From NCBI GenBank assembly GCA_963713625.1, contig CAVQMN010000005.1, positions 186,001 through 250,000 of the forward strand: a stretch of 64,000 nt of DNA, given 5' to 3'. The position numbers were made by a program, and so were the translations under genes. Numbering within the stretch: position 1 is the first letter of the stretch; every line of letters starts with the position of its first letter. This document shows, one piece after another, positions 17,091 to 25,697 of the stretch. This DNA is from Bog-756 sp963713625 (lineage in GTDB: Bacteria > Actinomycetota > Acidimicrobiia > Acidimicrobiales > RAAP-2). The notes under the pieces were generated by a model that had not been told where the DNA came from, made no database searches, and worked only from the letters and a program-made list of their open reading frames with translations.

Positions 17091-18044
17091 ATGCGCATCG
17101 GCTTGATGATCGGTCCGGAGCGAGGCCGCTACCGGACCAAGGTGGAGCGGCTCCGGGCCGACGCCCGTTGGGCCGAAGAAGCAGGACTGGCCACGGTCTG
17201 GATCCCCCAGATTCCTGACGAGTTCGACGCGCTGACCGCCGCCACTCTGGTGGGCGCTGACACCAGCCGCATCGAGATCGGCACCGCCGTCGTACCCGTT
17301 CAGCCGCGGCACCCGGTCGCCCTCGCCCAGCAGATCCTGTCGGTGCAGGCTGTCTGCGAAGGCCGGCTCTCCGTCGGCCTCGGGGTCTCCCACCACTGGG
17401 TCATCGACGAGATGCTCGGCCTGCCCTACGAGCATCCGGTGCCGACCATGCGTGCCTACCTCGATGTACTGGACCAGGCGCTCCGCGGACCCGGCACCAT
17501 CGACGTGGAGAACGAGTTCTTCCGCGTCCACAACCCGATCGATATCACCGACATCACCACCACTCCGATCCTGCTCGCCGCTCTCGGTCCGCTGATGCTG
17601 CGACTGTGCGGCGAACGGGCCGACGGCACCATCTTGTGGATGGCCGACGAACGGGCGATCGGTTCCTACGTTGTTCCGAACCTGACCCGTTCGGCCGAAG
17701 CCGCCGGCCGAACGGCTCCCCGGGTGGTGGCCGGCATTCCGGTGTGCCTGTGTGCCGATGACGAGATCGAGGCCGCGGTGGCCCGCACCAATCGGATCCT
17801 GTCCGAGGCGGAAGTGTCGCCGAACTATCAGAAACTGCTCGAGCACGGCGATGCCCGTACCGTGGGCGACATTTTGGTGGCGGGAAGCGAGTCGACGATC
17901 AGGAAACGGCTGCAGGCGCTGGCCGATGCCGGGGTGACCGATCTCTCCGTCCGGGTGGTACCGATCGGGGAGAACCGGGACGATCTGATCTCGTCGTCGA
18001 TGCGAACCCGTGGGCTCCTCGCCTCCCTGGCCCCGTCGATCTGA
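17091..18044 (+). CDS. LLM-class (F420-dependent) oxidoreductase
   Basis: The 317-residue TIM-barrel protein reads as a luciferase-like monooxygenase: MRIGLMIGPERG, ARWAEEAGLATVWIPQ, IEIGTAVVPVQPRHPVALAQQ (the signature region) and GRLSVGLGVSHHWV. In actinobacteria such proteins mostly use cofactor F420. GGGGAGG precedes the ATG. The upstream 60 bp are AT-rich and contain a TAGGTT hexamer that could be the -10. It is transcribed alone and ends at a hairpin shared with the convergent ACAD operon. Its substrate is unknown. Confidence 0.88.
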   Translation: MRIGLMIGPERGRYRTKVERLRADARWAEEAGLATVWIPQIPDEFDALTAATLVGADTSRIEIGTAVVPVQPRHPVALAQQILSVQAVCEGRLSVGLGVSHHWVIDEMLGLPYEHPVPTMRAYLDVLDQALRGPGTIDVENEFFRVHNPIDITDITTTPILLAALGPLMLRLCGERADGTILWMADERAIGSYVVPNLTRSAEAAGRTAPRVVAGIPVCLCADDEIEAAVARTNRILSEAEVSPNYQKLLEHGDARTVGDILVAGSESTIRKRLQALADAGVTDLSVRVVPIGENRDDLISSSMRTRGLLASLAPSI

Positions 18045-18046
18045 AG

Positions 18047-18076
18047 CCGGCCGGGAGGCCACCTGTCCCCGGCCGG
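18047..18076. terminator. hairpin between convergent LLM and ACAD genes
   Basis: CCGGCCGGG (18047-18055) pairs with CCCGGCCGG (18068-18076), loop of 12 nt. It starts 2 nt after the LLM stop and ends 14 nt from the ACAD stop. Confidence 0.55.
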
Positions 18077-18089
18077 AGAACCCGCCCCC

Positions 18090-19055
18090 TCAGAGCCGGG
18101 GGAGCGGGGGAAGGCTCCGGGTGGCCAGCAGCTCCCGACCCAGGCCCCTGGTCAGGGAACGCCCCCCGCCGAACAGCTGATCCAGCACCAGGACCCGTCG
18201 GAGGTAGTGGTGGAAGCGGTGTTCGGTCGTGAACCCGATGCCGGCCAGCACCTGTTGGCAGTGACGGGCCGCGGTGCGGGCGCCCCGTCCGGCCAGGGCC
18301 TTGGCCATGGCTGCCGCCTGTGGCGACCGCTCCGGCCACGCTGACCACAGCGCGGCGTCGGCGGCTTCGACGACCACCAGCGTGTCGGCCAGCCGGTGGC
18401 GGACGGCCTGGAACCGACCGATGGGCTGCCCGAACTGGATCCGCTCGAGGGCGTGCTCCCGGGCCAATGCCAGCATCGCCTTCGCCGCCCCCACGAGTTC
18501 ATGACCGACGGCCAACTGGGCCGTGGCCACGCCCTGGCGCCATTCGCTCGGCTCCAGCGCACGGTGGGTGGTGAAGGGCACGCCGTCCCCGGTGACCTCG
18601 ACAAGGCCGAAACCCGGATCCACACCCTCCTGCGGCCGGAGCGTGAGTTCATCGGTGGCGACAGCCAGCACGCGGTCGCCATCGTCGAATCGGGCGACGA
18701 CCGAAGCGATGGCCCGGTCGCCCGGGAAGGCGGTGCCCGCGCCGCGGATGACGAGCCCGCCATCGGCGACGATCTCTCCCGGCGGACGACGGTGGCCGAG
18801 CGCCGGCAGGACAACGGTGGCGTTCGGGCCGGCCCCCAGCCCGAGGCTGGAGCCGAGGACGGCGGCGAGCGCCGACGTGGTGACGTTGGCCCGGCCCTGG
18901 CCTTCGAACAGCACCGACACGGCCGTGCGGGGGTCCTCCGAGAGCGCTTCGAACCACCCGAGCTCGTCGAGCGCGGCATCGAGGTCCCCGCCGCTCAGCT
19001 TTCCGCAGGCGTGGTCCACACTCCGCACGAAGAGCTGCCGGTCGTCGTCGTCCAT
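18090..19055 (-). CDS. acyl-CoA dehydrogenase, short subunit of a heteromeric pair
   Basis: The 321-residue protein aligns with the ACAD fold but is degenerate: the N-terminal helical domain is short (MDDDDRQLFVRSVDHACG...), and only the C-terminal helical domain is easily recognised (ERIQFGQPIGRFQAVRHRLADT, the ACAD signature-2 region). A catalytic base is not apparent. This is typical of the non-catalytic partner in the alpha2beta2 ACADs of steroid-degrading actinobacteria. ATG 19055 overlaps the stop of the upstream ACAD (TGATG), giving translational coupling and 1:1 synthesis. It is the last gene of a four-gene operon. Confidence 0.85.
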   Translation of the reverse strand: MDDDDRQLFVRSVDHACGKLSGGDLDAALDELGWFEALSEDPRTAVSVLFEGQGRANVTTSALAAVLGSSLGLGAGPNATVVLPALGHRRPPGEIVADGGLVIRGAGTAFPGDRAIASVVARFDDGDRVLAVATDELTLRPQEGVDPGFGLVEVTGDGVPFTTHRALEPSEWRQGVATAQLAVGHELVGAAKAMLALAREHALERIQFGQPIGRFQAVRHRLADTLVVVEAADAALWSAWPERSPQAAAMAKALAGRGARTAARHCQQVLAGIGFTTEHRFHHYLRRVLVLDQLFGGGRSLTRGLGRELLATRSLPPLPRL

Positions 19056-20185
19056 CAGCGTTCGGACCCGAGATCGAGCAGCCGGCGGGCGATGATGTTC
19101 CGCTGGATCTCCGCCGTCCCCCCGTAGATGGTGGCCGCCCGCGAGTACAGGAACTCGCGCCGCCACCGTTGGCTGTCCGCGTCGTCCGCCCCGGCCAACT
19201 CAGGACCGAGGCCGTCGGCCACCAGGTCGAACAGAGCCTGTTCGACCGTAGCCACGAGGACCTTGTCGATCGAGGTCTCGGGGCCGAGGCGTTCGCCCGC
19301 GTCCAATCGGTACTGGGTGGCCCGGGACCGGGCCCGCAGTGCGTAGAGGAGCTCGGTGACTTCACCCACGTCGGTCGGGTCGAGCGCGTCCTCCGGCACG
19401 GTGTCCAACAGATCCTGCAATCGTCGGTGGAGGTAGGCGGTGCGATGCCAGAGGGCTGTGCTCCGCTCGAACGGGAGCAGGTCCATGGCCACCGACCATC
19501 CCCGGCCTTCCTGGCCGAGAGTGCGGCCGATCGGCACGGCAACGTCGTCGAAGAAGACCTCGGAGAACTCGGGCAGACCGTGCATCGTCTCGATAGGCCG
19601 CACGAGAATGCCGGGGCTGTCCATGTCGACGAACAGGGCGGTGATGCCTCGGTGGGCCGAGTCGGGCGCCCCTGTGCGGGTCAGGAGCACGCAACGATCG
19701 GCATACTGGGCCAGGCTGGTCCAGACCTTCTGGCCGCTGACCCGCCACACCTCACCGGACCGCGTGGCCCGGCACGACAATGCGGCCAGGTTGCTTCCGG
19801 TTCCGGGCTCCGAAAATCCCTGGCACCAGGTCTCTTGGCCCCGCAGGAGTCGAGGCACCATGTCAGCGGCAAGCTCGGGCGCGGCAAAGTCGATCATCGT
19901 GGGGGCCAGTACCTCGGTCATGGAGTAGATGCCCGGCTCGACCAGGCCACGGGCTGTCAGCGCTTCACCGAGATAGGCGCGCAGAAGCGTGGACCCCCCG
20001 AATCCCCCGACCCGTTGTGGCCAGCCCCAACGCATCCAACCGGCGTCGTAGGTGAGGCGCTTGACCTTGGACAGATGATCCATCTGCTCGTCCAGCGACC
20101 CGATGGCCCCGGAGTCGGGGGTAAGGAGTGTCAGGTTCTGTCCGAGCCACGAGTCCAGCGACGCCCGGAACTCGTCGATCTCCAT
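19055..20185 (-). CDS. acyl-CoA dehydrogenase, catalytic subunit of a heteromeric pair
   Basis: The 376-residue ACAD has the signatures WCQGFSEPGTGSNLA (FAD/substrate loop) and GQKVWTSLAQYA. The position occupied by the catalytic Glu of short/medium-chain enzymes is Gly355 (IYGGTAEIQR). A Glu-Arg at 240-241 (LLPFERS) fits the alternative helix-G base known from isovaleryl-CoA dehydrogenase and ChsE4-type enzymes. It introduces an alpha,beta double bond into an acyl-CoA, probably a bulky one. The start overlaps the SnoaL-like stop (TGATG), and its stop overlaps the partner ACAD. Confidence 0.9.
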   Translation of the reverse strand: MEIDEFRASLDSWLGQNLTLLTPDSGAIGSLDEQMDHLSKVKRLTYDAGWMRWGWPQRVGGFGGSTLLRAYLGEALTARGLVEPGIYSMTEVLAPTMIDFAAPELAADMVPRLLRGQETWCQGFSEPGTGSNLAALSCRATRSGEVWRVSGQKVWTSLAQYADRCVLLTRTGAPDSAHRGITALFVDMDSPGILVRPIETMHGLPEFSEVFFDDVAVPIGRTLGQEGRGWSVAMDLLPFERSTALWHRTAYLHRRLQDLLDTVPEDALDPTDVGEVTELLYALRARSRATQYRLDAGERLGPETSIDKVLVATVEQALFDLVADGLGPELAGADDADSQRWRREFLYSRAATIYGGTAEIQRNIIARRLLDLGSER

Positions 20186-20619
20186 CAGCCGGACCGTGGG
20201 GCGGGCCGGGTCTGGTCGTGGGGCCGTCCGGCATCACGATCGCCGCTCTTGCGTAGGAACGTCATGGAGCGGGTGTGCAGACGCCATCCGTCGACGGTCC
20301 GACGGTAGGTGTCGGTGTAGTACCCGATCCGCATGTCATGGGTGCGCTGGTCGACGAAGCACAGCGGCTGTTGCCCGGTGCCCACATCCCCGTCCAGCTC
20401 CAGGGCCGGGGGGCCGACCAGAAAAAGGCCCTTTGGGGCGGCCGCCACCAACATGGGAAAGTCGATGAGTTCGTACGTATCGCCGAATGCGCTGTAGGTG
20501 CCGTCCGGTGTGAACACCTCCACCACGGCATCGACATCGTCCTTGGTCATACCCACGGCATAGCGGGCCAGCAACTGCTCGAGCTCGATGATGTCGGCGA
20601 CGGGAAGCTGCCCCATCAT
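20185..20619 (-). CDS. SnoaL-like (NTF2-fold) protein
   Basis: The 144-residue protein has the NTF2/SnoaL pattern: IIELEQLLARYAVGMTKDDVDAVVEVF, FTPDGTYSAFGD, and IGYYTDTYRRTVDGWRLHTRSMTF as the paired C-terminal strands. Such folds act as small isomerases, hydratases or dehydratases, or as small subunits of ring-hydroxylating oxygenases. The last 20 residues (DAGRPHDQTRPAPRSG) are probably disordered. The start is ATG 20619, which overlaps the upstream reductase stop (ATGA); ATG 20616 is also possible. Its position between the reductase and the ACAD pair ties it to the same pathway. Confidence 0.85.
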   Translation of the reverse strand: MMGQLPVADIIELEQLLARYAVGMTKDDVDAVVEVFTPDGTYSAFGDTYELIDFPMLVAAAPKGLFLVGPPALELDGDVGTGQQPLCFVDQRTHDMRIGYYTDTYRRTVDGWRLHTRSMTFLRKSGDRDAGRPHDQTRPAPRSG

Positions 20620-21686
20620 GCCTCCCCGTATCCGTAGGCCACACGGACGACCGGGCTGGTGGGCAGCGCCTGACAGGTGAGCACCCATCCCTCGGCGATC
20701 TCCTCGTCGGTCAGCGCGTTGTTCACATGCATCGTCGCCGTCCCTTCGAGCAATCTGGCCATGCAGGTGGCGCAGCTTCCGGCTTCGCAGGAGAACGGCG
20801 GGGACAACCCCACCTGCCGTGCCGTCTGGAGAATGGTGGTGCCCGGGCGATACACGGCCGTCTCGGTTCGGCCGTCGAGCTCGATCCTGACCTCTGCGGC
20901 TGCCGCCGAGTCGCCGGCCTCCTCTGGCTCGGGCGCCCACTCGGCCGGGGTGAACCGCTCGATATGGATCTGCGGAGCGCCGACACCGCTGGTCAGCAAC
21001 GTGTGTTCCACGAGGTCCATGAACGGTGCCGGTCCGCACACGAAGTAATCGGCACCCCCGGCGTCCCCGGCGAACTGACGAATGGCGTCGGGCCCGATGA
21101 ATCCGTGCTCGACGTCGAGGTGGTGGGACACGGTGAGGCGATCACCGTGTGCGGCCCGCAGCGCATCGATCTCGGACCGGAAAATGATGGATTCCTCGTC
21201 ACGGTTGGCGTAGACGAGGCGCACGCGTCGCGACGTGGTGGCCAACGCCGTCTTCAACAGCGAGAACACCGGAGTGATCCCGCTCCCGGCGCTGAAGGCG
21301 ACCACGTCGCCCGTCCCCGGACCGAGCTGGAAGAAGCCGGTCGGTCGGGCCACTTCGAGGATGTCCCCGGGCGCCAGGTGGTCGATCATCCAGTTGGACA
21401 CCGCACCCCCGGCGATCCGCTTCACGGTCACCTGCAGCTCGGCGTCCACGGCCGGCGACGAGCACATCGAGTAGCACCGGACCAGCGGCTGGCCGTCGAT
21501 CCACACTCTGAAGGTGCAGAACTGACCGGCCTCGTAGGCGAATGCGGGACGGAGGTCTTCGGGCACGTCGAGGACGAACGAGCTGGCTTCGGCCGTCTCG
21601 CGTCGGACACCACCCACCCGCAACCGATGGTAACTGTGGTCGGTCGCCCCGCCTGACGCGTCCATGACGGGCTCCGAGAGTGCCAT
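20616..21686 (-). CDS. FAD/NAD(P) and [2Fe-2S] oxygenase reductase (KshB/PaaE type)
   Basis: The 356-residue protein has an FAD domain with RCYSMCSSP (the RxYS motif), an NAD(P) domain with SAGSGITPVFSLLK and FVCGPAPFMD, and a C-terminal plant-type ferredoxin domain with CEAGSCATC and a fourth Cys in VLTCQALP. This order (FNR then ferredoxin) matches class IA-like reductases such as 3-ketosteroid-9-alpha-hydroxylase reductase and PaaE, which feed electrons to an oxygenase. The likely partner in the window is the Rieske oxygenase at 25698. A TATCAT -10 lies 8 nt before the ATG, so translation may be leaderless. It heads a coupled four-gene operon. Confidence 0.92.
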   Translation of the reverse strand: MALSEPVMDASGGATDHSYHRLRVGGVRRETAEASSFVLDVPEDLRPAFAYEAGQFCTFRVWIDGQPLVRCYSMCSSPAVDAELQVTVKRIAGGAVSNWMIDHLAPGDILEVARPTGFFQLGPGTGDVVAFSAGSGITPVFSLLKTALATTSRRVRLVYANRDEESIIFRSEIDALRAAHGDRLTVSHHLDVEHGFIGPDAIRQFAGDAGGADYFVCGPAPFMDLVEHTLLTSGVGAPQIHIERFTPAEWAPEPEEAGDSAAAAEVRIELDGRTETAVYRPGTTILQTARQVGLSPPFSCEAGSCATCMARLLEGTATMHVNNALTDEEIAEGWVLTCQALPTSPVVRVAYGYGEA

Positions 21687-21694
21687 GTTGACAA

Positions 21695-21723
21695 ATGATA
21701 ACGTAGTTCTCCTAGACCGACAA
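21695..21723 (-). promoter_or_regulatory. promoter of the reductase-SnoaL-ACAD operon
   Basis: Minus strand: TTGTCG (21723-21718), 17-nt spacer, TATCAT (21700-21695), then 8 nt to ATG 21686. The region is shared with the divergent ligase, whose possible -35 (TTGACA, 21689-21694) abuts this -10. Confidence 0.65.
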
Positions 21724-21764
21724 CGAAGCTAGACGCACCTGGCGGTGCGGTCGGAGGAGAGCGC

Positions 21765-23429
21765 GTGGGGGGATCAGACAGCACGGTGGATCGCCGATGG
21801 GGTCTGCGTTCCTTGGCGCCCGACCTGGTCCGTCGGTACAAGTCCGAGGGCTGGTGGACCGACGCCACGCTCGGGGCCACCGTGGAGGAGGGGCTGGGCA
21901 GCAAGGGTCGCACCGGGTTCCAGGTGCATTCGGCCGTCCGGCCCTGGAAGGGGACGTTCGGAGACGTCGACCGGGGAGCACGTTCGTTGGCCGGGGCGCT
22001 GCAGGCCCGAGGTGTGGGCCCGGGCAGCGTCGTCGTGGTCCAGCTGCCGAACTGGCTGGAAGCTGGCATCACTTTCTGGGCCGCCGCCTATCTCGGTGCA
22101 GTGGTGGTCCCCATCGTGCACTTCTACGGTCACAAGGAGGTCGAGTACATCCTCGGATCCACCTCGCCCGACGTCGTGGTGACGGCCGACCGCTTCGGAC
22201 ACAGTGACTACCTGGCCCTGTATTCCGAGCTGGTCGGGACGGACGGCCCGTTGTGGCTGGTGGTGGGGGAGACGCCCGACCGGGACCTGCCGCCGGCGTC
22301 GACACCGTTCGGGTCGATGCTCGATCACCGACCGCTCACCGGTCCGATGCCGGTCGACCCCGATGACCCGACCGTCATCGGATTCACCTCGGGTACGACG
22401 CGCGATCCGAAAGGGGTGGTGCACTCCCACCGGACGATCGGGTGTGAGACCCGTCAACTCGACCACATGTTCCCCAAAGGGGGCCCGCCCCAGATCATCG
22501 GGGCACCCGTCGGTCACTTCATCGGCATGCTCAACGCCTTCTTGTTGCCGTTGCTGCGTGAGCACCCTGTCCACCTGCTCGATGTCTGGGACCCCGGCGA
22601 GGTGGTCCGCATGATGAGGGAGGAAGGACTCGGTGTGACCGGCGGAGCCACGTACTTCCTCACCAGCGTGCTGGACCATCCTCAGTTCACACCCGATCTG
22701 GTGGCCATGATGCCCTTCGCCGGCCTGGGTGGGTCGACGGTGCCGGTGGCGGTGACGGAACGGGCCACGAAACTGGGGATCAAGGTCTTCCGCTCCTACG
22801 GGAGCACGGAGCACCCGTCGATCACCGGCTGCCTCCTCGACGAACCCGAGGCCAAGCGACTGAGGACGGACGGCCGCACGCTCCCGGGGGTCGAGCTCCG
22901 ACTCGAGGGGGACGGAGACGGCGAAGGGGAGATCGTCAGCCGGGGACCCGACTGCTGCCTCGGCTACACGGAACCGGCGTTGACGCGGGCGGCCTTCGAC
23001 CCCGACGGGTGGTACCGCACGGGTGACGTCGGCTTCCTCGACGGCGACGGCTATCTCACCATCACCGACCGCATCTCGGACATCATCATCCGAGGCGGGG
23101 AGAACATCAGTGCCCAGGAGATCGAAGAGCTGATGCTGGGGATCGAAGCCGTCGGCGAGGTGGCGGTGGTGGCCGAGCCGGATGTGCGTCTGGGCGAACA
23201 TGCGGCCGCTTTGGTGACCGTGCGGCACGGGATGTCGGTACCCACCCTCCAGCAGGTGCGGGAGCACCTGGCCACCGCCGGTCTCTCCCGCCAGAAGTGG
23301 CCCGAGTCGATCCACGAAGTCCGGGAATTCCCCCGAACGCCATCCGGAAAGGTACAGAAATTCCGGCTTCGCCAGTTGCTCGCCGACGCCGGGCAGGAGC
23401 CGACGAGCGGTGAAAACATCGTTCTGTAA
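21765..23429 (+). CDS. AMP-forming acyl-CoA ligase
   Basis: The 554-residue protein is a full ANL ligase: P-loop-like FTSGTTRDPKGVVHSH, A5-type SYGSTEHPSIT, A7 DGWYRTGDVGFLDGDGYLTITDR, A8 IIIRGGENISAQEIEE and the A10 Lys in RTPSGKVQKF. It adenylates a carboxylic acid and transfers it to CoA. It starts at GTG 21765 with GGAGGAG upstream and lies divergent from the reductase operon. The dioxygenase, SDR and carboxymuconolactone-decarboxylase-like genes follow closely on the same strand, so this is probably the first gene of a four-gene operon. Confidence 0.92.
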   Translation: MGGSDSTVDRRWGLRSLAPDLVRRYKSEGWWTDATLGATVEEGLGSKGRTGFQVHSAVRPWKGTFGDVDRGARSLAGALQARGVGPGSVVVVQLPNWLEAGITFWAAAYLGAVVVPIVHFYGHKEVEYILGSTSPDVVVTADRFGHSDYLALYSELVGTDGPLWLVVGETPDRDLPPASTPFGSMLDHRPLTGPMPVDPDDPTVIGFTSGTTRDPKGVVHSHRTIGCETRQLDHMFPKGGPPQIIGAPVGHFIGMLNAFLLPLLREHPVHLLDVWDPGEVVRMMREEGLGVTGGATYFLTSVLDHPQFTPDLVAMMPFAGLGGSTVPVAVTERATKLGIKVFRSYGSTEHPSITGCLLDEPEAKRLRTDGRTLPGVELRLEGDGDGEGEIVSRGPDCCLGYTEPALTRAAFDPDGWYRTGDVGFLDGDGYLTITDRISDIIIRGGENISAQEIEELMLGIEAVGEVAVVAEPDVRLGEHAAALVTVRHGMSVPTLQQVREHLATAGLSRQKWPESIHEVREFPRTPSGKVQKFRLRQLLADAGQEPTSGENIVL

Positions 23430-23476
23430 AAGTAATAGTGTTCCTCTAGAAATCGGGCAGTCTGAAGGAGGTCCGC

Positions 23477-24310
23477 ATGACCGTGGTTGCAACTGCTGAA
23501 AGGCTTGGCGCCGGCGTCGGCGCACAGGTCGTGGGCGTGGATCGCGACCAGATCCTGGGGGATGAGGCGCTGCCGGCCTGGACCCTCGAGGCTCTGGAGG
23601 CGAACGGCGCCCTCGTCTTTCGCGACCTGCACATCGACGACGCCGCGCAGATCGCCTTCAGCCGGAAGCTCGGCCAGGTGGAGATCTTCGGCACCGGGCA
23701 GCACCCCGAGATCTTCCGGGTCACGCTCGACCCGGCCAAGAATCCCGCGGCCACGTACCTGCGCGGCACCTTCGACTGGCACATCGACGGGTGCACCGAC
23801 GACATCCCCATCATGGCCACCCTGCTCAGTGCCCACGCGGTGGCCGAGTCGGGCGGAGAGACCGAATTCGCCAGCACGTACAACGCCTATGACGATCTCA
23901 CCGATGACGAGAAGCGGCAGTATCTGTCGCTGCGCGTCGTGCATACCATCGAGGCCTCGCAGCGCCTGGTGAACGACAATCCCTCGGCCGAAGAGCTGGC
24001 CATGTGGCGGTCGCGACCGGCGAAGGAGCATCCGCTGGTGTGGACCCACCAGTCGGGAAGGCGTTCGCTGGTGCTCGGCGCCACCGCCTCGCACATCGTG
24101 GGCATGGAACACGACGAAGGGCAGGCCCTGCTGGCCAACCTGCTGGCCCGGTCGACGACGCCCGATCGCGTCTACCGACACGAGTGGTCGGTGGGCGACA
24201 TGGTTATCTGGGACAACCGTGGGGTGCTGCACCGGGCGTGCCGGTACGACGCCACCTCCCCACGCGACATGCACCGAACGACGCTCCACGGAGATGAGCC
24301 CATCCAATGA
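23477..24310 (+). CDS. TauD/TfdA-family Fe(II)/2-oxoglutarate dioxygenase
   Basis: The 277-residue protein has the iron-binding facial triad: His and Asp in WHIDGCTDD and a distal His in WDNRGVLHRACRYD, with the 2-oxoglutarate-binding Arg about ten residues beyond it (RTTLHGDEP). Family members hydroxylate a carbon next to sulfonate, ether or carboxylate groups and so cleave C-S or C-O bonds. AAGGAGG precedes the ATG. Its stop overlaps the next ATG (ATGA), coupling it to the SDR. The 47-bp gap after the ligase is AT-rich and may carry a secondary promoter. Confidence 0.92.
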   Translation: MTVVATAERLGAGVGAQVVGVDRDQILGDEALPAWTLEALEANGALVFRDLHIDDAAQIAFSRKLGQVEIFGTGQHPEIFRVTLDPAKNPAATYLRGTFDWHIDGCTDDIPIMATLLSAHAVAESGGETEFASTYNAYDDLTDDEKRQYLSLRVVHTIEASQRLVNDNPSAEELAMWRSRPAKEHPLVWTHQSGRRSLVLGATASHIVGMEHDEGQALLANLLARSTTPDRVYRHEWSVGDMVIWDNRGVLHRACRYDATSPRDMHRTTLHGDEPIQ

Positions 24311-25059
24311 CCACCAATCGCACAGCCATCGTGACCGGGGGCGGGTCCGGCATCGGATTCGCCATCAGCGAACGGCTCGCGGCCGACGGGCACGCCGTGG
24401 CCATCTTCGATCGCGACGGCGGGTCGGCCGAGGCCGCCGCGAGCAAGATCTCGGCCACGGGTGGCAGAGCCGCCGGCCTGACGGTCGATGTGACCGACCG
24501 CGCCCAGATCGACAGGGGCGTGCTCGATGCCCGGGAACGCTTCGGCCCTCCCACCATCCTGGTGAACAGCGCCGGCCTCGACGGCTTCGACCCCTTCCTC
24601 AAGATCACCGCCGAGAAGTGGAACCGCATCCTGGCCGTCAATCTCACCGGGACCTTCGACTGCTGCCAGGCCGTGGTGCCGGACATGATCGAGGAAGGGT
24701 GGGGACGCATCGTGAACATCTCCTCGTCGAGTGCCCACGGCGGCCAACCCCTCATGACCCACTATGTAGCGTCCAAGGCCGGCGTCATCGGTTTCACCAA
24801 AGCGCTGGCCCTCGAGCTGGGCCCACTGGGAATCACCGTCAACACGATCCCCCCCGGATTCATCGACACCCCCATGCTCCGGGCATCGGAACGCAAGGGG
24901 TTGCTGGGCAAAGGCGTCGAGCACCACGCGTCGCTGACCCCGGTGCGTCGGGTGGGGACACCGGAGGACATTGCTGCCACCTGTTCGTTTCTCGTCCGCG
25001 ACGAAGCCGGCTACATCACCGGGCAGGTCATCGGGGTCAACGGCGGTCGCAACACCTGA
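24307..25059 (+). CDS. short-chain dehydrogenase/reductase (FabG-like)
   Basis: The 250-residue classical SDR has VTGGGSGIGFAI (cofactor loop), NSAGLDGF, Ser in NISSSSAHGG, and YVASKAGVIGFTKALALEL (catalytic Tyr and Lys), ending GQVIGVNGGRNT. It interconverts a hydroxyl and a keto group on a CoA ester or small ring compound. It overlaps the dioxygenase by ATGA and the next gene by TGATG, which implies a coupled series of steps: oxygenation, oxidation of the alcohol formed, then ring or side-chain processing. Confidence 0.92.
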   Translation: MTTNRTAIVTGGGSGIGFAISERLAADGHAVAIFDRDGGSAEAAASKISATGGRAAGLTVDVTDRAQIDRGVLDARERFGPPTILVNSAGLDGFDPFLKITAEKWNRILAVNLTGTFDCCQAVVPDMIEEGWGRIVNISSSSAHGGQPLMTHYVASKAGVIGFTKALALELGPLGITVNTIPPGFIDTPMLRASERKGLLGKGVEHHASLTPVRRVGTPEDIAATCSFLVRDEAGYITGQVIGVNGGRNT

Positions 25060-25631
25060 TGCCCCGCATCCCACCCCTACCGCCGGAAGAGTGGTCGCCG
25101 GAGATGAGCGAGGCGATCGCCGCCCTTCGACCGGAGAATCCCCGCCACCCCCTGACCCGGCGCAAAGGCGGCCCCAAGGCACTCAATGCCCTTGGCACCC
25201 TGGCCCGGCATCCCGAGCTGGCCAAGGCATTCAACACGTTCAACGGTCACATCCTGTTCTCGTCGACGCTCTCGCCACGCCAGCGCGAACTGCTCGTCCT
25301 CCGGGTGGCCAAGGTCCGAGACTCGGAGTACGAGTGGGCTCAGCACGCCATTCTGGCCGGGGATGCCGGGCTCGATGCTGACGAGGTGGCTCGGATCGCC
25401 GTCGGCCCCGATGCGCCCGGGTGGTCGACCCTGGACGGGGCCATGGTCAGGGCCGTGGACGAACTGATCGGCGCCGGCACCGTGTCCGACGCCACCTGGG
25501 CCGTCCTGGCCGGCCAGCTCGATGCACAGCAGCTCATGGACCTGGTCTTCACCGTCGGGACCTACGAGATCCTGGCCATGGCCTTCCGCTCCTTCGGCGT
25601 CGAACTCGATGAGGATCTCCGGCGGAAATGA
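25059..25631 (+). CDS. carboxymuconolactone-decarboxylase-family protein (AhpD-like fold)
   Basis: The 190-residue all-helical protein has the CMD core: LSPRQRELLVLRVAKVRDSEYEWAQHAILAGDAGLDADEVARI with Glu and His (EWAQH) but no CxxC, which sets it apart from AhpD peroxidases. Members include decarboxylases and many unassigned enzymes next to catabolic operons. The start is ATG 25059, overlapping the SDR stop (TGATG); earlier in-frame codons lie within the SDR. It is the last gene of the ligase-dioxygenase-SDR operon; the Rieske promoter begins immediately after its stop. Confidence 0.88.
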   Translation: MPRIPPLPPEEWSPEMSEAIAALRPENPRHPLTRRKGGPKALNALGTLARHPELAKAFNTFNGHILFSSTLSPRQRELLVLRVAKVRDSEYEWAQHAILAGDAGLDADEVARIAVGPDAPGWSTLDGAMVRAVDELIGAGTVSDATWAVLAGQLDAQQLMDLVFTVGTYEILAMAFRSFGVELDEDLRRK

Positions 25632-25633
25632 GC

Positions 25634-25666
25634 TTCTGTTTTTTGAAGATTGATGATATCATCTGG
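25634..25666 (+). promoter_or_regulatory. Rieske-operon promoter and TetR operator candidate
   Basis: -35 TTCTGT (25634-25639), 17-nt spacer, -10 TATCAT (25657-25662). The spacer and -10 carry an inverted repeat: TGAT-gat-ATCA flanked by AGA(T)...TCT; GATGATATCATC (25652-25663) is also a perfect 12-bp palindrome. Of 33 positions, 26 match the block at 43187-43219, and both end 31 nt before the ATG. Confidence 0.75.
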
Positions 25667-25697
25667 TCGTTGCGACCGGACCTGGAGGAACAACGAC

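Noticed and set aside
20620..21039. Longer N-terminal extension of the SnoaL-like protein
   Set aside because: The extension is antisense-free but lies inside the reductase gene in another frame and has the Arg/Gly-rich composition of a shadow; the ATGA overlap marks the real start.
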